A stretch of 64,000 nucleotides of DNA from Chitinophaga pendula. GTDB taxonomy: Bacteria; Bacteroidota; Bacteroidia; Chitinophagales; Chitinophagaceae. Location of the stretch: assembly GCF_020386615.1 (NCBI RefSeq), contig NZ_CP077769.1, positions 4,030,001 through 4,094,000 of the forward strand. Direction: 5' to 3'. Every line of letters starts with the position of its first letter. The stretch's first letter is position 1. Shown piece after piece: positions 45,486 to 55,344 of the stretch. The translations under genes were made by a program, and so were the position numbers. The notes under the pieces are model-generated. The model saw only the letters and a program-made list of their open reading frames with translations, was not told the origin of the DNA and did not search any database.

Positions 45486-48101
45486 TCAGCAGCATTCGTC
45501 TTTCACGTAGGCGACTACCAGGAAGGCTTTTCCGGCCCCCTTGTAGTGTACGTTGTATGTAGGCACCGATGCAGGCACGACGAATGTTTCTGCATAGTGG
45601 AATATTTCATTGGATGTCGGCGTGTATACAGATATTTCATCACCTTCTACCAACATACAGATGTGGCAGTGGCCATTGGTAGAGATCTCTACGTTGCCGG
45701 TAAATTCATAACGGTCTACCGTATAAAAGTGAACCTGGTGCGTTGGTAACTCGACTTTACGCCCGTGCTCCCAGGAAGTCACTATTTGAGGGGTGGATAT
45801 CAGTTCCTGTTTTACTTTCTCTCCTCTCCGGTCGAAATACAGGTTATTGAAGGCATGTGCGATATTGATGGGACGAGGCTTACCATCGAGTCCAGGTCTT
45901 AGCCAGTCATACATTTTAAAGGTAAAAATATATGGCGTGCTGCTGATCTCCAATACCAGGTTATTCTTTCCGGAGGCATGTACGGTACCATTTGGAATAA
46001 GGAAAAGATCATGTTTATGTGCTTCATGCACCTGTATATATTGCGCTACTGGTAGTGGAATATTATGCTCCTGTGCATTTTCCAATGCTTGCTTGAACTG
46101 CTGCGGATCGATATTTTCCTGGAATCCGAGATACACTTCTGCCCCTGGTTCACAGTCGAGGATGTAATAAGTTTCGTCTTGTGTGAAGGTCTCCCCGAAA
46201 TGTTCGCGGATGTATGCTGTACGAGGATGGCATTGTATGGAAAGGTTTCCTCCATCGAAGGTGTCGAGGAAGTCGAAACGAATGGGGAAATCTTGACCGA
46301 AGCGGGCCGCGGCTTTGCCCAGTATCTTTTTATGGTCGTGGTACAACAGGAAATCGAATGACGCTTCCATCAGTAAGCCGTTGTGTTCCAGCACGATACC
46401 GTTTTCAGGAGTGATCAGTTCGAATGACCAGGCATAATTGGGGGAATGAGGGTCGAGACCAGCGAGATGTTGTTTCATCCATTGTCCTCCCCATACACCA
46501 GTTTCGAACCAGGGCCGTGCCCGGAAAGGCCGATGCAACATGGCATCCAGCGATTCGCGAAAAGAAGTGCCCGTAGTCCAGGTGATATCATGTACCCGTT
46601 GCTCATCTACGATGATGGCTATTCGGGGCAGCAGGTATGCTTTGTGTGTATTGAGTACGGGCCAGTCGGCGAAGTAAAATCGCTTATACATCTGTACCGG
46701 TTCAAGGGTATCAGTAGCACCCAGGTTGTTGATACTACCGGCACGCATGCGGTATTGTATTTCGTTTTTGGGTATATCAAGATAGATCAGCAGTCCTTGC
46801 CACCCACTCAGTGCAGCACCTGTACCATAAACGATATTGATGTCTGCTTTTTTATCCGGCTGTAACATTTCCAGTTTAGCCGTATCAAAAAAATCCCGGA
46901 GCGTACCGGTAAATTTCTTCCCAAAGACAGGGTCATTGCCATTCAACGTGGTTTGCAGCATATCCTCTATGCTGGCAGCTGGTTTGAGGCAGGCACTGAC
47001 ATCATACCAATAGGCGGTAAGGCCCAGCCGTTTTATGGCAGCGCCGAGTTGTGTGCGGAACTGTTCCCATAGAACACCACCATATCCATCTATCACCAGG
47101 CATTTCTCCCGAGCGACCTGTGCTGCTAAGGCATCGAATCCGCTATAGATGGTCATGTGTGTATGAAAGGAGGGGAATATATTATAGCCTGTTACAGCCG
47201 GCTGGTAAACCGGCAGCAAGGGTTGATTTGATTTTCTAAAGTCCTTTTGTTGCGTGGTCTGTTCTGTTGGTATCATGCCTGCGCCGTTTATGATCAGCTG
47301 TTCTGTATCGTGTGTAAAAATTATTTGTGTGTTCAGCCCCTGTTGCAGCTGTGAAGCGAACAGATATTGTGCTTTTGCGATGCTGCCACCGATCACCAGT
47401 GCATGACAGCGGAATCGTTGTATCCATGGCTGCAGGAATATGCATAGGTTGAGAGCGAATGTATCAAACAATTGTGCGGCTTCTTGCGGATATGCCGTTA
47501 CTAGTTCTTTCACGGAGGTCACTTTTTCTCCCGTCAACCCTTCAAATGCTTGCAGGAACCAGCGGGTAGAAAAATAATCATCCGCGATGCCTTCCTTAAA
47601 CGTTTCGCAATAAAATGCCGCCTGTGCGGGTATATCCGGATGTGAGTGTAGCAGCTGTCCATTGCTATAGAATGCAGATCCGAATCCGGTTCCCAGTGTC
47701 AGGAATATATAGTGCTCGTTGCCGAGGGCCATGGCTGCATGACAGCCTATAGCGAAGCAGTGTGCATCGTTGGCGAAGTCTATGGAGAGGCGGTTATTGA
47801 AAGCTTCCTGTAATGCTGCTTTCAGGTGCAGTCCGAAAAATTTTTCAAATTTGTTCCCTACCCCGCTGATGGTACTTACCCCTTTTTTGTAATTAAATGG
47901 GCCAGGAAAGGCAATACCTACACCGTACACCGGGTATTCCGGTATTATTAGGTCGTCAATACAGGATTTCATGGCGGATAAGATGGTAGTGGCATCTGCA
48001 TAGCTATCGACGGGTCTTGTCACTGTATGCCCATTGATGCCTGTCAATGCTGCGCTGATATGGCTCCCGCCTACGTCCATTCCGATGCTAAATTTACTCA
48101 T
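45486..48101 (-). CDS. ROK kinase fused to class I mannose-6-phosphate isomerase
   Basis: An 871-residue fusion from the ATG at 48099-48101 (a GTG nine bases upstream is less likely). Residues 1-280 are a ROK sugar kinase: phosphate motif GMDVGGSH (7-14), catalytic Asp112 in FANDAHCFAIG, and TLGTGFGSAF. The usual CxCGxxGCxE zinc motif is missing. Residues 320-520 are a linker domain found in some PMI proteins (LVIDGYGGVLWEQF). Residues 525-871 are a PMI cupin with QCHPRTAYIREHFG (623-636) and PNGTVHASGKNNLVLEIS (703-720). The predicted pathway is hexose phosphorylation followed by mannose-6-P/fructose-6-P interconversion. The sugar porter lies just downstream. Confidence 0.87.
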   Translation of the reverse strand: MSKFSIGMDVGGSHISAALTGINGHTVTRPVDSYADATTILSAMKSCIDDLIIPEYPVYGVGIAFPGPFNYKKGVSTISGVGNKFEKFFGLHLKAALQEAFNNRLSIDFANDAHCFAIGCHAAMALGNEHYIFLTLGTGFGSAFYSNGQLLHSHPDIPAQAAFYCETFKEGIADDYFSTRWFLQAFEGLTGEKVTSVKELVTAYPQEAAQLFDTFALNLCIFLQPWIQRFRCHALVIGGSIAKAQYLFASQLQQGLNTQIIFTHDTEQLIINGAGMIPTEQTTQQKDFRKSNQPLLPVYQPAVTGYNIFPSFHTHMTIYSGFDALAAQVAREKCLVIDGYGGVLWEQFRTQLGAAIKRLGLTAYWYDVSACLKPAASIEDMLQTTLNGNDPVFGKKFTGTLRDFFDTAKLEMLQPDKKADINIVYGTGAALSGWQGLLIYLDIPKNEIQYRMRAGSINNLGATDTLEPVQMYKRFYFADWPVLNTHKAYLLPRIAIIVDEQRVHDITWTTGTSFRESLDAMLHRPFRARPWFETGVWGGQWMKQHLAGLDPHSPNYAWSFELITPENGIVLEHNGLLMEASFDFLLYHDHKKILGKAAARFGQDFPIRFDFLDTFDGGNLSIQCHPRTAYIREHFGETFTQDETYYILDCEPGAEVYLGFQENIDPQQFKQALENAQEHNIPLPVAQYIQVHEAHKHDLFLIPNGTVHASGKNNLVLEISSTPYIFTFKMYDWLRPGLDGKPRPINIAHAFNNLYFDRRGEKVKQELISTPQIVTSWEHGRKVELPTHQVHFYTVDRYEFTGNVEISTNGHCHICMLVEGDEISVYTPTSNEIFHYAETFVVPASVPTYNVHYKGAGKAFLVVAYVKDECC

Positions 48102-48299
48102 TATTGCCACAAAGTTATTTTGTTCATATGTGCGAACATATTACTTTTTCACGAATAAGAAAAATTTAAAGTATTAATGATGCCGCAATTCACTCGCTAG
48201 ACAATATTTGTCCCCTGTAGCTGAAACCTGACAACTCAACAGGTTATCCATAAAACAGGGTATAAAGGTTATAAAGGCTCTAAATGGCTTTCAAAAACG

Positions 48300-48331
48300 A
48301 AAAGGGAAACGAGGTATCTCATTTCCCTTTT
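48300..48331 (-). terminator. Intrinsic terminator after the small secreted protein gene
   Basis: A 14-base-pair stem with one mismatch (48300-48313 with 48318-48331) and loop GTAT. On the minus strand it ends in TTTTCGTTTTTG. It lies 60 bases past the stop of the gene at 48392-48754. Confidence 0.75.
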
Positions 48332-48391
48332 TTATTTTTTCCAATAGTTATCCTTAAAAGACAATTGAAAAATACGGTTTTAAAAACTGTA

Positions 48392-48754
48392 TTAGTTTAA
48401 ATTATGTAAATATATATTGGGGTAAATAGACATACCGGTGAGTTGTCCATTGTAAGTAAATAACTTCGCATCGATCACCTCCAAACTGGGTAAAAGCGTG
48501 ATAGAAAAAAAAGGATCATAACGTCCACCGCGCCTATCCGGGTCATAACCTTGTGCCACTAAACCGATAGGCTCGTTTGCGAAAATGGCGCGCGCTTCTG
48601 CTTCTGTATAATAGCCCGAAAAGTTGACGCCCTGCCAATTCACCCTGAACCATACATATTTCTTTTCCGATGGCTGATTTTGAGCGGACAAAGTACTGCT
48701 GAGAAAACCAAAACTGAGTAGTAATAATGCGAATAAAAAATATTTACGTTTCAT
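48392..48754 (-). CDS. Small secreted protein, unrecognised
   Basis: A 120-residue protein with a clear signal peptide (MKRKYFLFALLLLSFGFLSS, ending near LSAQ). The mature part of about 95 residues contains YVWFRVNWQGVNFSGYYTEAE early and ends in a hydrophobic turn-rich segment. No family is recognised. It has its own terminator and sits alone between the ROK-PMI and exporter genes. Upstream and downstream gaps of about 170 and 290 bases suggest a single-gene transcript. Confidence 0.75.
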   Translation of the reverse strand: MKRKYFLFALLLLSFGFLSSTLSAQNQPSEKKYVWFRVNWQGVNFSGYYTEAEARAIFANEPIGLVAQGYDPDRRGGRYDPFFSITLLPSLEVIDAKLFTYNGQLTGMSIYPNIYLHNLN

Positions 48755-48924
48755 AACTAAGTGTTTTCTGAAAAATAACCGGCTTTATATATAGTCTTTT
48801 ATCTTTTCAGACGTACCTTATTGATCAAATCGGACGAAGTCTGCTGTCATTTTGCATTCCATACTACCTTTCACTGGTTCTTACCAATTAGATAAGGGCC
48901 ATCGGTGATTTTATGACAGTAAAA

Positions 48925-50145
48925 TTATTTGTTCCGGTTGTCTTTGATGCACCACCTTGCCATCAAAGAGATGGCGGCAAATACCAGGTAACTTAATCCA
49001 AGGTTCAATCCATCTCTTGCAGGTAGTAGTTCCACCACCCCATAACTTAATATGGAAACTGTGATCAGGTTTAAACCTCCAGCAAGGCCAATGGCTATAC
49101 CTGCGTTTTCCGGGAACATTCCCATACAATGGGTCAGCAAGTTGTTAAAGATGTACCCTGCACAGACCTGTATCAGGAAAGCAAAGCATAAAAGGAAATA
49201 TGAGTTATCCAAGAGAACGGTTGTAAAGATCATAAAGGTTACCAGCAATAACTGCAGGTTATTGCTCCAGGTCAGTTTTGACCGAAAGGGCATCTCCCTC
49301 GTTATTCTGCCGGCCAGTCCTCCGCAGAGCCATGCAAAACCCAATACCAGCGAGGCATACCCGGCAGTGACTGCACTCAGGCCGAAATGATGTTCAATGA
49401 TAAATGGACCTGTCATGTTGTAAATCATGGTGATCGAATAAGCAGTCCCGACTATTAATACTCCGAAGGTAAATGGTGGTGAGCGAAGCATGCTGCCATA
49501 GGCTTTCGTTACTTTTGAAAGGTCGAATACCTTGGGTTTCTTGAGGGTTTCGCCACTGAAGATCAATTCCAGTACGACCATTATTGTTGCGGTAATAGCC
49601 AAGACATAGAAGTTAGCCGACCAATTAAAAGCCATTTGAAGATAACCTCCTATAAATGGAGCCAAAATGGGTCCCAGCGACCAGATAATGGAAAACAGGC
49701 TTAAGTAATGCCGTAGTTTTTCTCCTGTATACAAATCTACAAAAAATGCCCTCTTTCCTATGATAATCGCACTAACTGTCAGGCCTTGTATTACACGCAT
49801 AACATCTATAAAGTAAATATTATTACTAAGCGCAATTGCGAGACTTGATAGTGCATAAATGATCAGCGATACAAGACTGATCCAATATCGTCCATAACTA
49901 TCCATAATACCACCGATGAGCAGCTGGCCAACTCCGTAACTAACTAAGAAAAGTGTGAGGGTAAGCTGTACCTGCAGATTGCCCGTGTGTAAAGCAGCAG
50001 CCATATCTGGAAGGGAGGGGACATATATATCTGTTGTAAACCCTGAAAGCGGCAGCAGCGAAAAGGCAAGTATCTTTGATATATCCCTGTATTGTTTTTT
50101 GACCTTTTTGCGGGAGGAAATAAAGTTTGCTATTATAGACGCCAT
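48925..50145 (-). CDS. MFS exporter, Bcr/CflA type
   Basis: A 406-residue transporter with 12 hydrophobic segments, starting at the ATG at 50143-50145. Drug:H+ antiporter-1 marks: LPLSGFTTDIYVPSLPDMA in TM1 (Bcr/CflA signature), YGVGQLLIGGIMDSYGRYW (motif A region), and RVIQGLTVSAIIIGKRAFF. Relatives export bicyclomycin-type drugs, sulfonamides or cysteine. It is 78 bases downstream of an AraC regulator in the same direction, which likely controls it. Confidence 0.9.
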   Translation of the reverse strand: MASIIANFISSRKKVKKQYRDISKILAFSLLPLSGFTTDIYVPSLPDMAAALHTGNLQVQLTLTLFLVSYGVGQLLIGGIMDSYGRYWISLVSLIIYALSSLAIALSNNIYFIDVMRVIQGLTVSAIIIGKRAFFVDLYTGEKLRHYLSLFSIIWSLGPILAPFIGGYLQMAFNWSANFYVLAITATIMVVLELIFSGETLKKPKVFDLSKVTKAYGSMLRSPPFTFGVLIVGTAYSITMIYNMTGPFIIEHHFGLSAVTAGYASLVLGFAWLCGGLAGRITREMPFRSKLTWSNNLQLLLVTFMIFTTVLLDNSYFLLCFAFLIQVCAGYIFNNLLTHCMGMFPENAGIAIGLAGGLNLITVSILSYGVVELLPARDGLNLGLSYLVFAAISLMARWCIKDNRNK

Positions 50146-50223
50146 ATGTAAAATTATGTACGTCAAAAATAGCTCAAGGGCCACCTGTTGGAGTTATTGG
50201 GTCCAAACGAATCCTTATGCAAA

Positions 50224-51156
50224 TCAAACAATGTTATCCCTTATCTTCAAAGGAGAGGTTCCGGTATGTCTTTTAAAGAAGCTATTGAAATTAGAAGGAT
50301 GTTCAAAGCCGAGTGCATAGGCAATTTCAGAAATATTTAGATTGGAATAATTCAGTAATGCGATCGCCTCGTTAATGAACCGGGCCGCAATAAGTGCAGT
50401 ACTAGTTTTGCCTGTAACACTTTTCAATACGCGATTAAGATGGTTCGTATGGATAGACAGTTCCCTTGCAAAATCAGCCGGTGTACGTAAAGTAACCGGT
50501 TCTTCAGGCGTATAAACAGGGAATTGCTTTTCCAACAATTCCACAAACAGCCGGGCTATTTCAGCCGAGGCATCTATTTTGCCTTTCTGGACGGATGCCG
50601 GCTGGACCTTTAACGCCTCATGCAAGATCAAATGGAGATAGCTCGTCAATACATCAAACTTATAGGCATATGCCGAGTTAACCTCTTCCCTCAATTTCTC
50701 AAAAAGATATGACAGGGTCTTCTGCTGTTCCTTATTCAGATAAAAAACAGGGAGATCGCCCGTTTGGAATAACCTCGAAAATTGCCAGAAGCCTATGCGG
50801 TTTGCTTGTAAAAAAGTATCTGTAAACAAACAATGCCATCCACTTTGTACCTTAGATTGGGCCTCCCAGGAATAAGCGATCCTGGGGTTGAAGAAAAGTA
50901 ATGCCGGCTTCGTCAATGCCAGCCTAGTCTGTGCATAACGGAAATATCCGGTTCCAATTATAAGAGATATCTTGTAGAAATCGCGCCTGCGAAATGGGGA
51001 ATATCCTGAATACGCACTACGAGGAAACACCTTGAGGGCAGACACTTCAGTGTGATCCAATAAAAGCTGTTTTTCCTGTTCCCGGCATTTATTTATATAA
51101 TAGTCTTGTATAGTCTCTTTTCTAATCATACTGCCATTAAGATAACCGTTTAACAT
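50224..51156 (-). CDS. AraC-family transcriptional regulator
   Basis: A 310-residue regulator. The ATG at 51154-51156 is preceded by AAGGAAACT, a good ribosome site, so I prefer it over the ATG at 51127-51129. The N-terminal cupin-like part covers about 35-190 (LLFFNPRIAYSWEAQSKVQS). The C-terminal double HTH covers about 215-308 (FARELSIHTNHLNRVLKSVT, NISEIAYALGFEHPSNFNSF, HTGTSPLKIRDN). It is upstream of and co-directional with the Bcr/CflA-type exporter. Confidence 0.92.
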   Translation of the reverse strand: MLNGYLNGSMIRKETIQDYYINKCREQEKQLLLDHTEVSALKVFPRSAYSGYSPFRRRDFYKISLIIGTGYFRYAQTRLALTKPALLFFNPRIAYSWEAQSKVQSGWHCLFTDTFLQANRIGFWQFSRLFQTGDLPVFYLNKEQQKTLSYLFEKLREEVNSAYAYKFDVLTSYLHLILHEALKVQPASVQKGKIDASAEIARLFVELLEKQFPVYTPEEPVTLRTPADFARELSIHTNHLNRVLKSVTGKTSTALIAARFINEAIALLNYSNLNISEIAYALGFEHPSNFNSFFKRHTGTSPLKIRDNIV

Positions 51157-52133
51157 AGTTTCCTTATTCCAAAGTTACTACAGGAATGCGAAAAAGGATA
51201 CTAATCGGCAGGTCTTGCTTCTGCCGGTCGGTATCATCGTATGGCAGTTTTGAAATACCTAATGACTTTTTCAGCTTGATCATTGGTAGCGATGACCGCT
51301 TTGATCAGCAGTACACTGTCAAATGCCCATCAGGGCGTTGTTATCTTTATCAGACCGAAAAGGAGCATAATTTTCAGATTCAGGTAGCAGTATTAAGATA
51401 CTTCGCTTTTGATACATCGATAAAAATCTGATTCTTTAATAACTAAAATATACGCCATTCTCTTCTTCCGCTTTCAATATTCAAATACAAATAACTTCTG
51501 GACCTATCCTTTAAAAGGTAAGCCCTTACTATACAGTTAACGGAATGTCCGCCAAATGCAGAAAGAATCTCCTTATTTATCCCACTTAATGAATTAGCCG
51601 TGAAATACAACATATACTTGACATGAAAACACCTGATATCTTGCAGAAAGAACTTATTTAACGGATAGTAGATATCAAACTTACTTTTACCTTTTCTATG
51701 TTTTTAGGGGTTATTACAGAAAAGCAACTGTCATCTGTTGTTATCCTGGAAGTGGTTTGAGCGCACCAAACACATCATTGGCTATATAGATGGTATGCTC
51801 ATACCTGATTGGTTCTATATTGCAAGAAGGACTGTGTAAAATATAAACAACAAATGTATATACATGTTTTCTATGGCTTAAAAGTTGTGGAGGCAATTAT
51901 CAGTAATTAGCTGATTATTTCCACATGGCGTTATTCACGCTTTTATAACATAACAACTGCTATGTATCGAGCTGAACATTTAAAGAATGATTCGGAAGGA
52001 AGATATCAAAAACTGATTCATGATATGGATCAGGGATATGGAGCAACGTTTTTAAGAAACGTAGAAGTTAAAGCTACTGATTGCCACCTGGCTCCATTTT
52101 CTCATTTACTTTATCCTATAATTCAAAAATCCA
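51157..52133. other. Gene-poor region of nearly 1 kb
   Basis: No convincing gene in 977 bases. Short open stretches exist on both strands, such as a plus-strand reading around 51690-51839 that includes WKWFERTKHIIGYIDGMLIP, and one at 51962-52198 overlapping the next gene by 65 bases. None has a start, length and family match together. These may be decayed coding sequence. It also contains the AraC and response regulator promoters. Confidence 0.4.
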
Positions 52134-52493
52134 ATGAAGAGTATTGTATTGGTAGAGGACGACGAATCCATCAGAGACATTTATTTGCTCTCATTTAAGG
52201 CTGGTACCTACGATATTATGGCATTTGAAAATGGAAATGTCATTATGAATAGCGAGATTGAGGTTCCTGATCTGTTCATACTTGATAAACAGATCGCTGG
52301 TACAGACGGTCTTGAACTATGCAGGTTTATTAAAAAAAGCGAGCGGTATAAAGGCGTACCAGTTATTATGTCTTCCGCCAATCCTGATATTGAGATATTA
52401 GCAAAAAATGCAGGAGCAGATGGCGTATTGACTAAACCCTTTTCATTGAAGGAATTGCGGGAAACAATATCGGACTTCCTAAAGCAATGTTGA
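52134..52493 (+). CDS. Single-domain response regulator
   Basis: A 119-residue CheY-like receiver with no output domain. Acidic residues Glu8, Asp9 and Asp10, phospho-acceptor Asp51 (FILDKQIAG), Ser85 in IMSSANPD, and Lys105 in LTKPFSLKE are all present. Such proteins act in phosphorelays or by protein contact. It is convergent with a histidine kinase gene (82 bases apart), but that kinase already has a partner regulator. The cognate kinase is therefore unknown. Confidence 0.9.
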   Translation: MKSIVLVEDDESIRDIYLLSFKAGTYDIMAFENGNVIMNSEIEVPDLFILDKQIAGTDGLELCRFIKKSERYKGVPVIMSSANPDIEILAKNAGADGVLTKPFSLKELRETISDFLKQC

Positions 52494-52574
52494 TCTCAGG
52501 GAATTTTTTATGGGATTTAGAACGGAGTGTCCAATTATCCATTCATAATAATGTTAAAAAAATACAATGTAAAT

Positions 52575-53918
52575 CTAATTGTAAATGTACGGAATAATAA
52601 GAAGTGCTTTAAACGTGTAGTTGTAGCTTGTAAACGTCAATTTCCCCTGATGGGCTGTTATTATTTCATTAGACAGCCAAAGACCCATACCAGAACCGGG
52701 CTGCAGTAAATCACCCCGGTAAAATGCATTGGTCAATTGAGCGAGATCAATCCTTTCGGCATGTATTGTATTTATTAGGCAAACGGAAATATAAGCGGGA
52801 TCATTCCTTGTTACGACAGAACATTTTATCTGAGTGTTAGGTAAACTGTATTTAATGGCATTTTCAAGTAAATTGAGTAAAACAATCCGCAGTTTATCCT
52901 TATCTGCTTTAGCATTCAAATTTTCGGATTCTTCATCAAAATGAATATCCAAGGAAATTTTCCGGGCATCTGCTAAAGGCTGTAATTGCCGGCATGTCTT
53001 CAGTATAAGTTCTGAAATATCGATGTCCTCAATGCGTAGCTTTAGTTTGTTGTCCTTGATCTCGCTGATCACTAAAAATTCCTGAACGACATTTTGGAGC
53101 CTGTTAATTTCCTCGAGCTGGCTTTTCAATAAGTCTTTAAATTCTTTACCCAAACCTGCTTTTTGGAGATTGACCTCCACTTCTGCACGCAGGATAGCAA
53201 GTGGCGTTTTCAGTTCATGTGATGCGGAGGCGAAGAAGTTGCGCTGTTGCTTTAAGGAAAGATCGATACGGCCAAGCATTGCATTAATGGTTTCTGAGAG
53301 TTCCTGGAGTTCATCATTCGTTTCTTTTACAGGTACCCGTTCCAGTAGCTGACCGGTATTAATTTTTTTACTAGTGTTGATGATCCGCTGCACCGGCAAT
53401 AAGAAAAAACGCGCTAACCAATAAGAAACTAAGCCGGCGATAATTACGCTAGCCAGCGTTGATAGCAGTAATAGTAACAGCAAGTCTCTCAATGTTGACT
53501 GCAAGGGTGCGCTGCTGATCGCCAGCATAAGTTCGGCAGGGTTATCCTCGCTACTGCTGGCCACATATGCTATCCTTAATCCCAACGTATCAAAAACGCC
53601 TTGTCGCTGAGGTAGCCCTATTTGACTGATAATTCCCGGAGATTGAAAGAGTAATGTTTTGATCCCGTCATAACTTCTGGCGTAAATTTTCAGTTCTGTA
53701 TTTTTTTCTGGCAATGGTATGATCACAGGGCTGACTTCCGTCTTATCAAGCAGTGATTTCGCACGTGATAAAAGATAATTATTGTTGTCGGCGATGATCA
53801 GTGCCTGGATACGCTGATAGCTATAGATATTAAGGATCGTGCTCAACACAGTGAACACCAGTCCGAATGCCAGTGTTATTTTAAGTCTGATACCTGGATA
53901 TCTGCTAAATTTCATCAT
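52575..53918 (-). CDS. Sensor histidine kinase
   Basis: A 447-residue membrane kinase. TM1 about 12-34, periplasmic part about 35-145, TM2 about 146-168, HAMP about 169-222, HisKA with His234 in ASASHELKTPLA, and HATPase_c with NLLENAIKYS and GSGMGLWLSNEI. The D-box is less standard (CLINTIHAERI in place of DxGxG), so the ATP lid is unusual. It overlaps the regulator stop by 4 bases (ATGA). This is the last gene of the ArsB-like permease operon. Confidence 0.92.
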   Translation of the reverse strand: MMKFSRYPGIRLKITLAFGLVFTVLSTILNIYSYQRIQALIIADNNNYLLSRAKSLLDKTEVSPVIIPLPEKNTELKIYARSYDGIKTLLFQSPGIISQIGLPQRQGVFDTLGLRIAYVASSSEDNPAELMLAISSAPLQSTLRDLLLLLLLSTLASVIIAGLVSYWLARFFLLPVQRIINTSKKINTGQLLERVPVKETNDELQELSETINAMLGRIDLSLKQQRNFFASASHELKTPLAILRAEVEVNLQKAGLGKEFKDLLKSQLEEINRLQNVVQEFLVISEIKDNKLKLRIEDIDISELILKTCRQLQPLADARKISLDIHFDEESENLNAKADKDKLRIVLLNLLENAIKYSLPNTQIKCSVVTRNDPAYISVCLINTIHAERIDLAQLTNAFYRGDLLQPGSGMGLWLSNEIITAHQGKLTFTSYNYTFKALLIIPYIYN

Positions 53919-54595
53919 TTTAATCGCTTTCCTTTGATGGTATATCCTCTACCAACCACTGTTTGGATCAAAGGAACGTCGAAATCACGGTCAATCTTTT
54001 TGCGTAATTGGGAAAGATGTACCTCTATCACATTACTGCCCGGATCAAAATTCATATCCCAAACTTTCTCTAATATCTGGGTTTTGGTCACTACCCGGTT
54101 AGCGTTGCTGATCAGGTACTCCAACAAGGCAAACTCTCTATTGCTCAAAGGGATGCTTTTTCCTGCACGTGAAACCTCGCGGCTTAAAAGATCGATTTCA
54201 ACGTCCTCAAATTGCAATTTCGTAGCGGATTGGCCCAAGGCTCGGCGTCTTACTGTACGTACTCTTGCTAATAGTTCGTCTAATTCGAACGGTTTGCGTA
54301 GGTAATCGATAGCTCCGTAATCCAGGCCCCTGATCACATTTTCTGTGTCTGAAAGGGCGCTGAAAATAATTACTGGTACCATTTTTCCGAAATCCTGGAG
54401 GTTTTTTAAAACTTCGAAACCATTCATCGAAGGCAGCATCAGATCGAGTAATATCAGGTCATAATCATTCATCAGTGCAGCCTCCAATCCTTTTGCACCA
54501 TCAGCTGCCTGATCACAAATATGGCCAGCCTGTGATAAGCCTGCACAAACGAAAGTGCATAACTTTGGTTCATCTTCAACTACCAGTATTTTCAT
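53915..54595 (-). CDS. OmpR-family response regulator
   Basis: A 226-residue regulator. Receiver 1-116 with Glu7, Asp8, phospho-acceptor Asp51 (LILLDLMLPS), Ser79 in IIFSALSD and Lys101 in YLRKPFE. Winged helix about 130-226 (LSNREFALLEYLISNANRVV, VIEVHLSQLRKKID, VVGRGYTIKGK). It overlaps the upstream small-domain protein gene and the downstream kinase gene by 4 bases each. The system resembles metal- or envelope-stress sensing pairs such as CusRS, but the signal is unproven. Confidence 0.93.
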   Translation of the reverse strand: MKILVVEDEPKLCTFVCAGLSQAGHICDQAADGAKGLEAALMNDYDLILLDLMLPSMNGFEVLKNLQDFGKMVPVIIFSALSDTENVIRGLDYGAIDYLRKPFELDELLARVRTVRRRALGQSATKLQFEDVEIDLLSREVSRAGKSIPLSNREFALLEYLISNANRVVTKTQILEKVWDMNFDPGSNVIEVHLSQLRKKIDRDFDVPLIQTVVGRGYTIKGKRLK

Positions 54596-55314
54596 CGTAT
54601 CATGAAGGTTTTATTGTCAATGGTGATACTGATAACAAGGTATACCTCATCGTTATGAATATTAATAAATCCCTGATCACCTCTATTTATTGCCAGTAAA
54701 CTAAAATTATGGCCATTTTTGATCAATGCCTGAATATCTTCGACCTGTTCGGGTTTGAAATGGAACAATTTACCATTGGATTGAAGACCATCTATGCCTC
54801 CATAACTGTCTTTAATCACTTCTGGTTTAATTACTGTAAATGTCTGGGCCAGCTTTCCCGGGGGAATTCTTGGCGGTGGCGGTAGCTGGTCAACGTTTAC
54901 CTGTTTGCCTGATCTAATATCTCTAACGGTATGCAGATGATATCCTATGGCTTCATCATTAGGGCGTGTATTATATCCTATTTCCACCTCGTTGCCGATT
55001 TGGGCTATGGATAAGACAAGGCTAGCCGTATGCGGACGAAATTCGAAACTCAGGAGGCCATCACCATCCTTTTGGATCTGCACACTATTGATATCTAGAT
55101 GCTGATTGTGTTGATAACCGGTCACGGTACCCCGGATTTTCTTAAGATCACCGGCGTGCGCAGGAGGTTCCACTTCCGGCAAGGGGGCGGGCGGGCCTGG
55201 CGGTAGTGGACCGATCCGATTGATCAACAGCCCAATCACTACCAATAAAATCCCGACTACAATCACCAGGGCGATGGTCAGCACGGAGAAACCTTTATCT
55301 GCATTATGGGACAT
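54592..55314 (-). CDS. Membrane-anchored protein with two small beta domains
   Basis: A 240-residue unrecognised protein. A membrane anchor is at about 9-32 (VLTIALVIVVGILLVVIGLL), then a proline-rich linker (GPLPPGPPAPLPEVEPP). Domain one is about 57-130 and domain two about 150-240, separated by a second proline stretch (PPPPRIPPG). The strand pattern resembles small OB-like barrels. The C-terminal half aligns by eye with the protein at 57137-57859: both have NGK followed by a PP/KPEQ-type segment and end IDNKTFMIR or IGGQTYLVR. It is coupled to the two-component genes and may be their sensor partner, which is inference. Confidence 0.75.
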   Translation of the reverse strand: MSHNADKGFSVLTIALVIVVGILLVVIGLLINRIGPLPPGPPAPLPEVEPPAHAGDLKKIRGTVTGYQHNQHLDINSVQIQKDGDGLLSFEFRPHTASLVLSIAQIGNEVEIGYNTRPNDEAIGYHLHTVRDIRSGKQVNVDQLPPPPRIPPGKLAQTFTVIKPEVIKDSYGGIDGLQSNGKLFHFKPEQVEDIQALIKNGHNFSLLAINRGDQGFINIHNDEVYLVISITIDNKTFMIR

Positions 55315-55344
55315 AATTATTCCTCTTGATCAATAAATTTACAA

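Noticed and set aside
51186..51431. An 81-codon plus-strand ORF in the gene-poor region
   Set aside because: No signal peptide, no recognised family and no convincing ribosome site; mixed coding-like signals on the other strand make it unreliable.
51962..52198. A 78-codon ORF overlapping the single-domain response regulator
   Set aside because: Its last 65 bases overlap the clear receiver gene in another frame, and the protein shows no known features.
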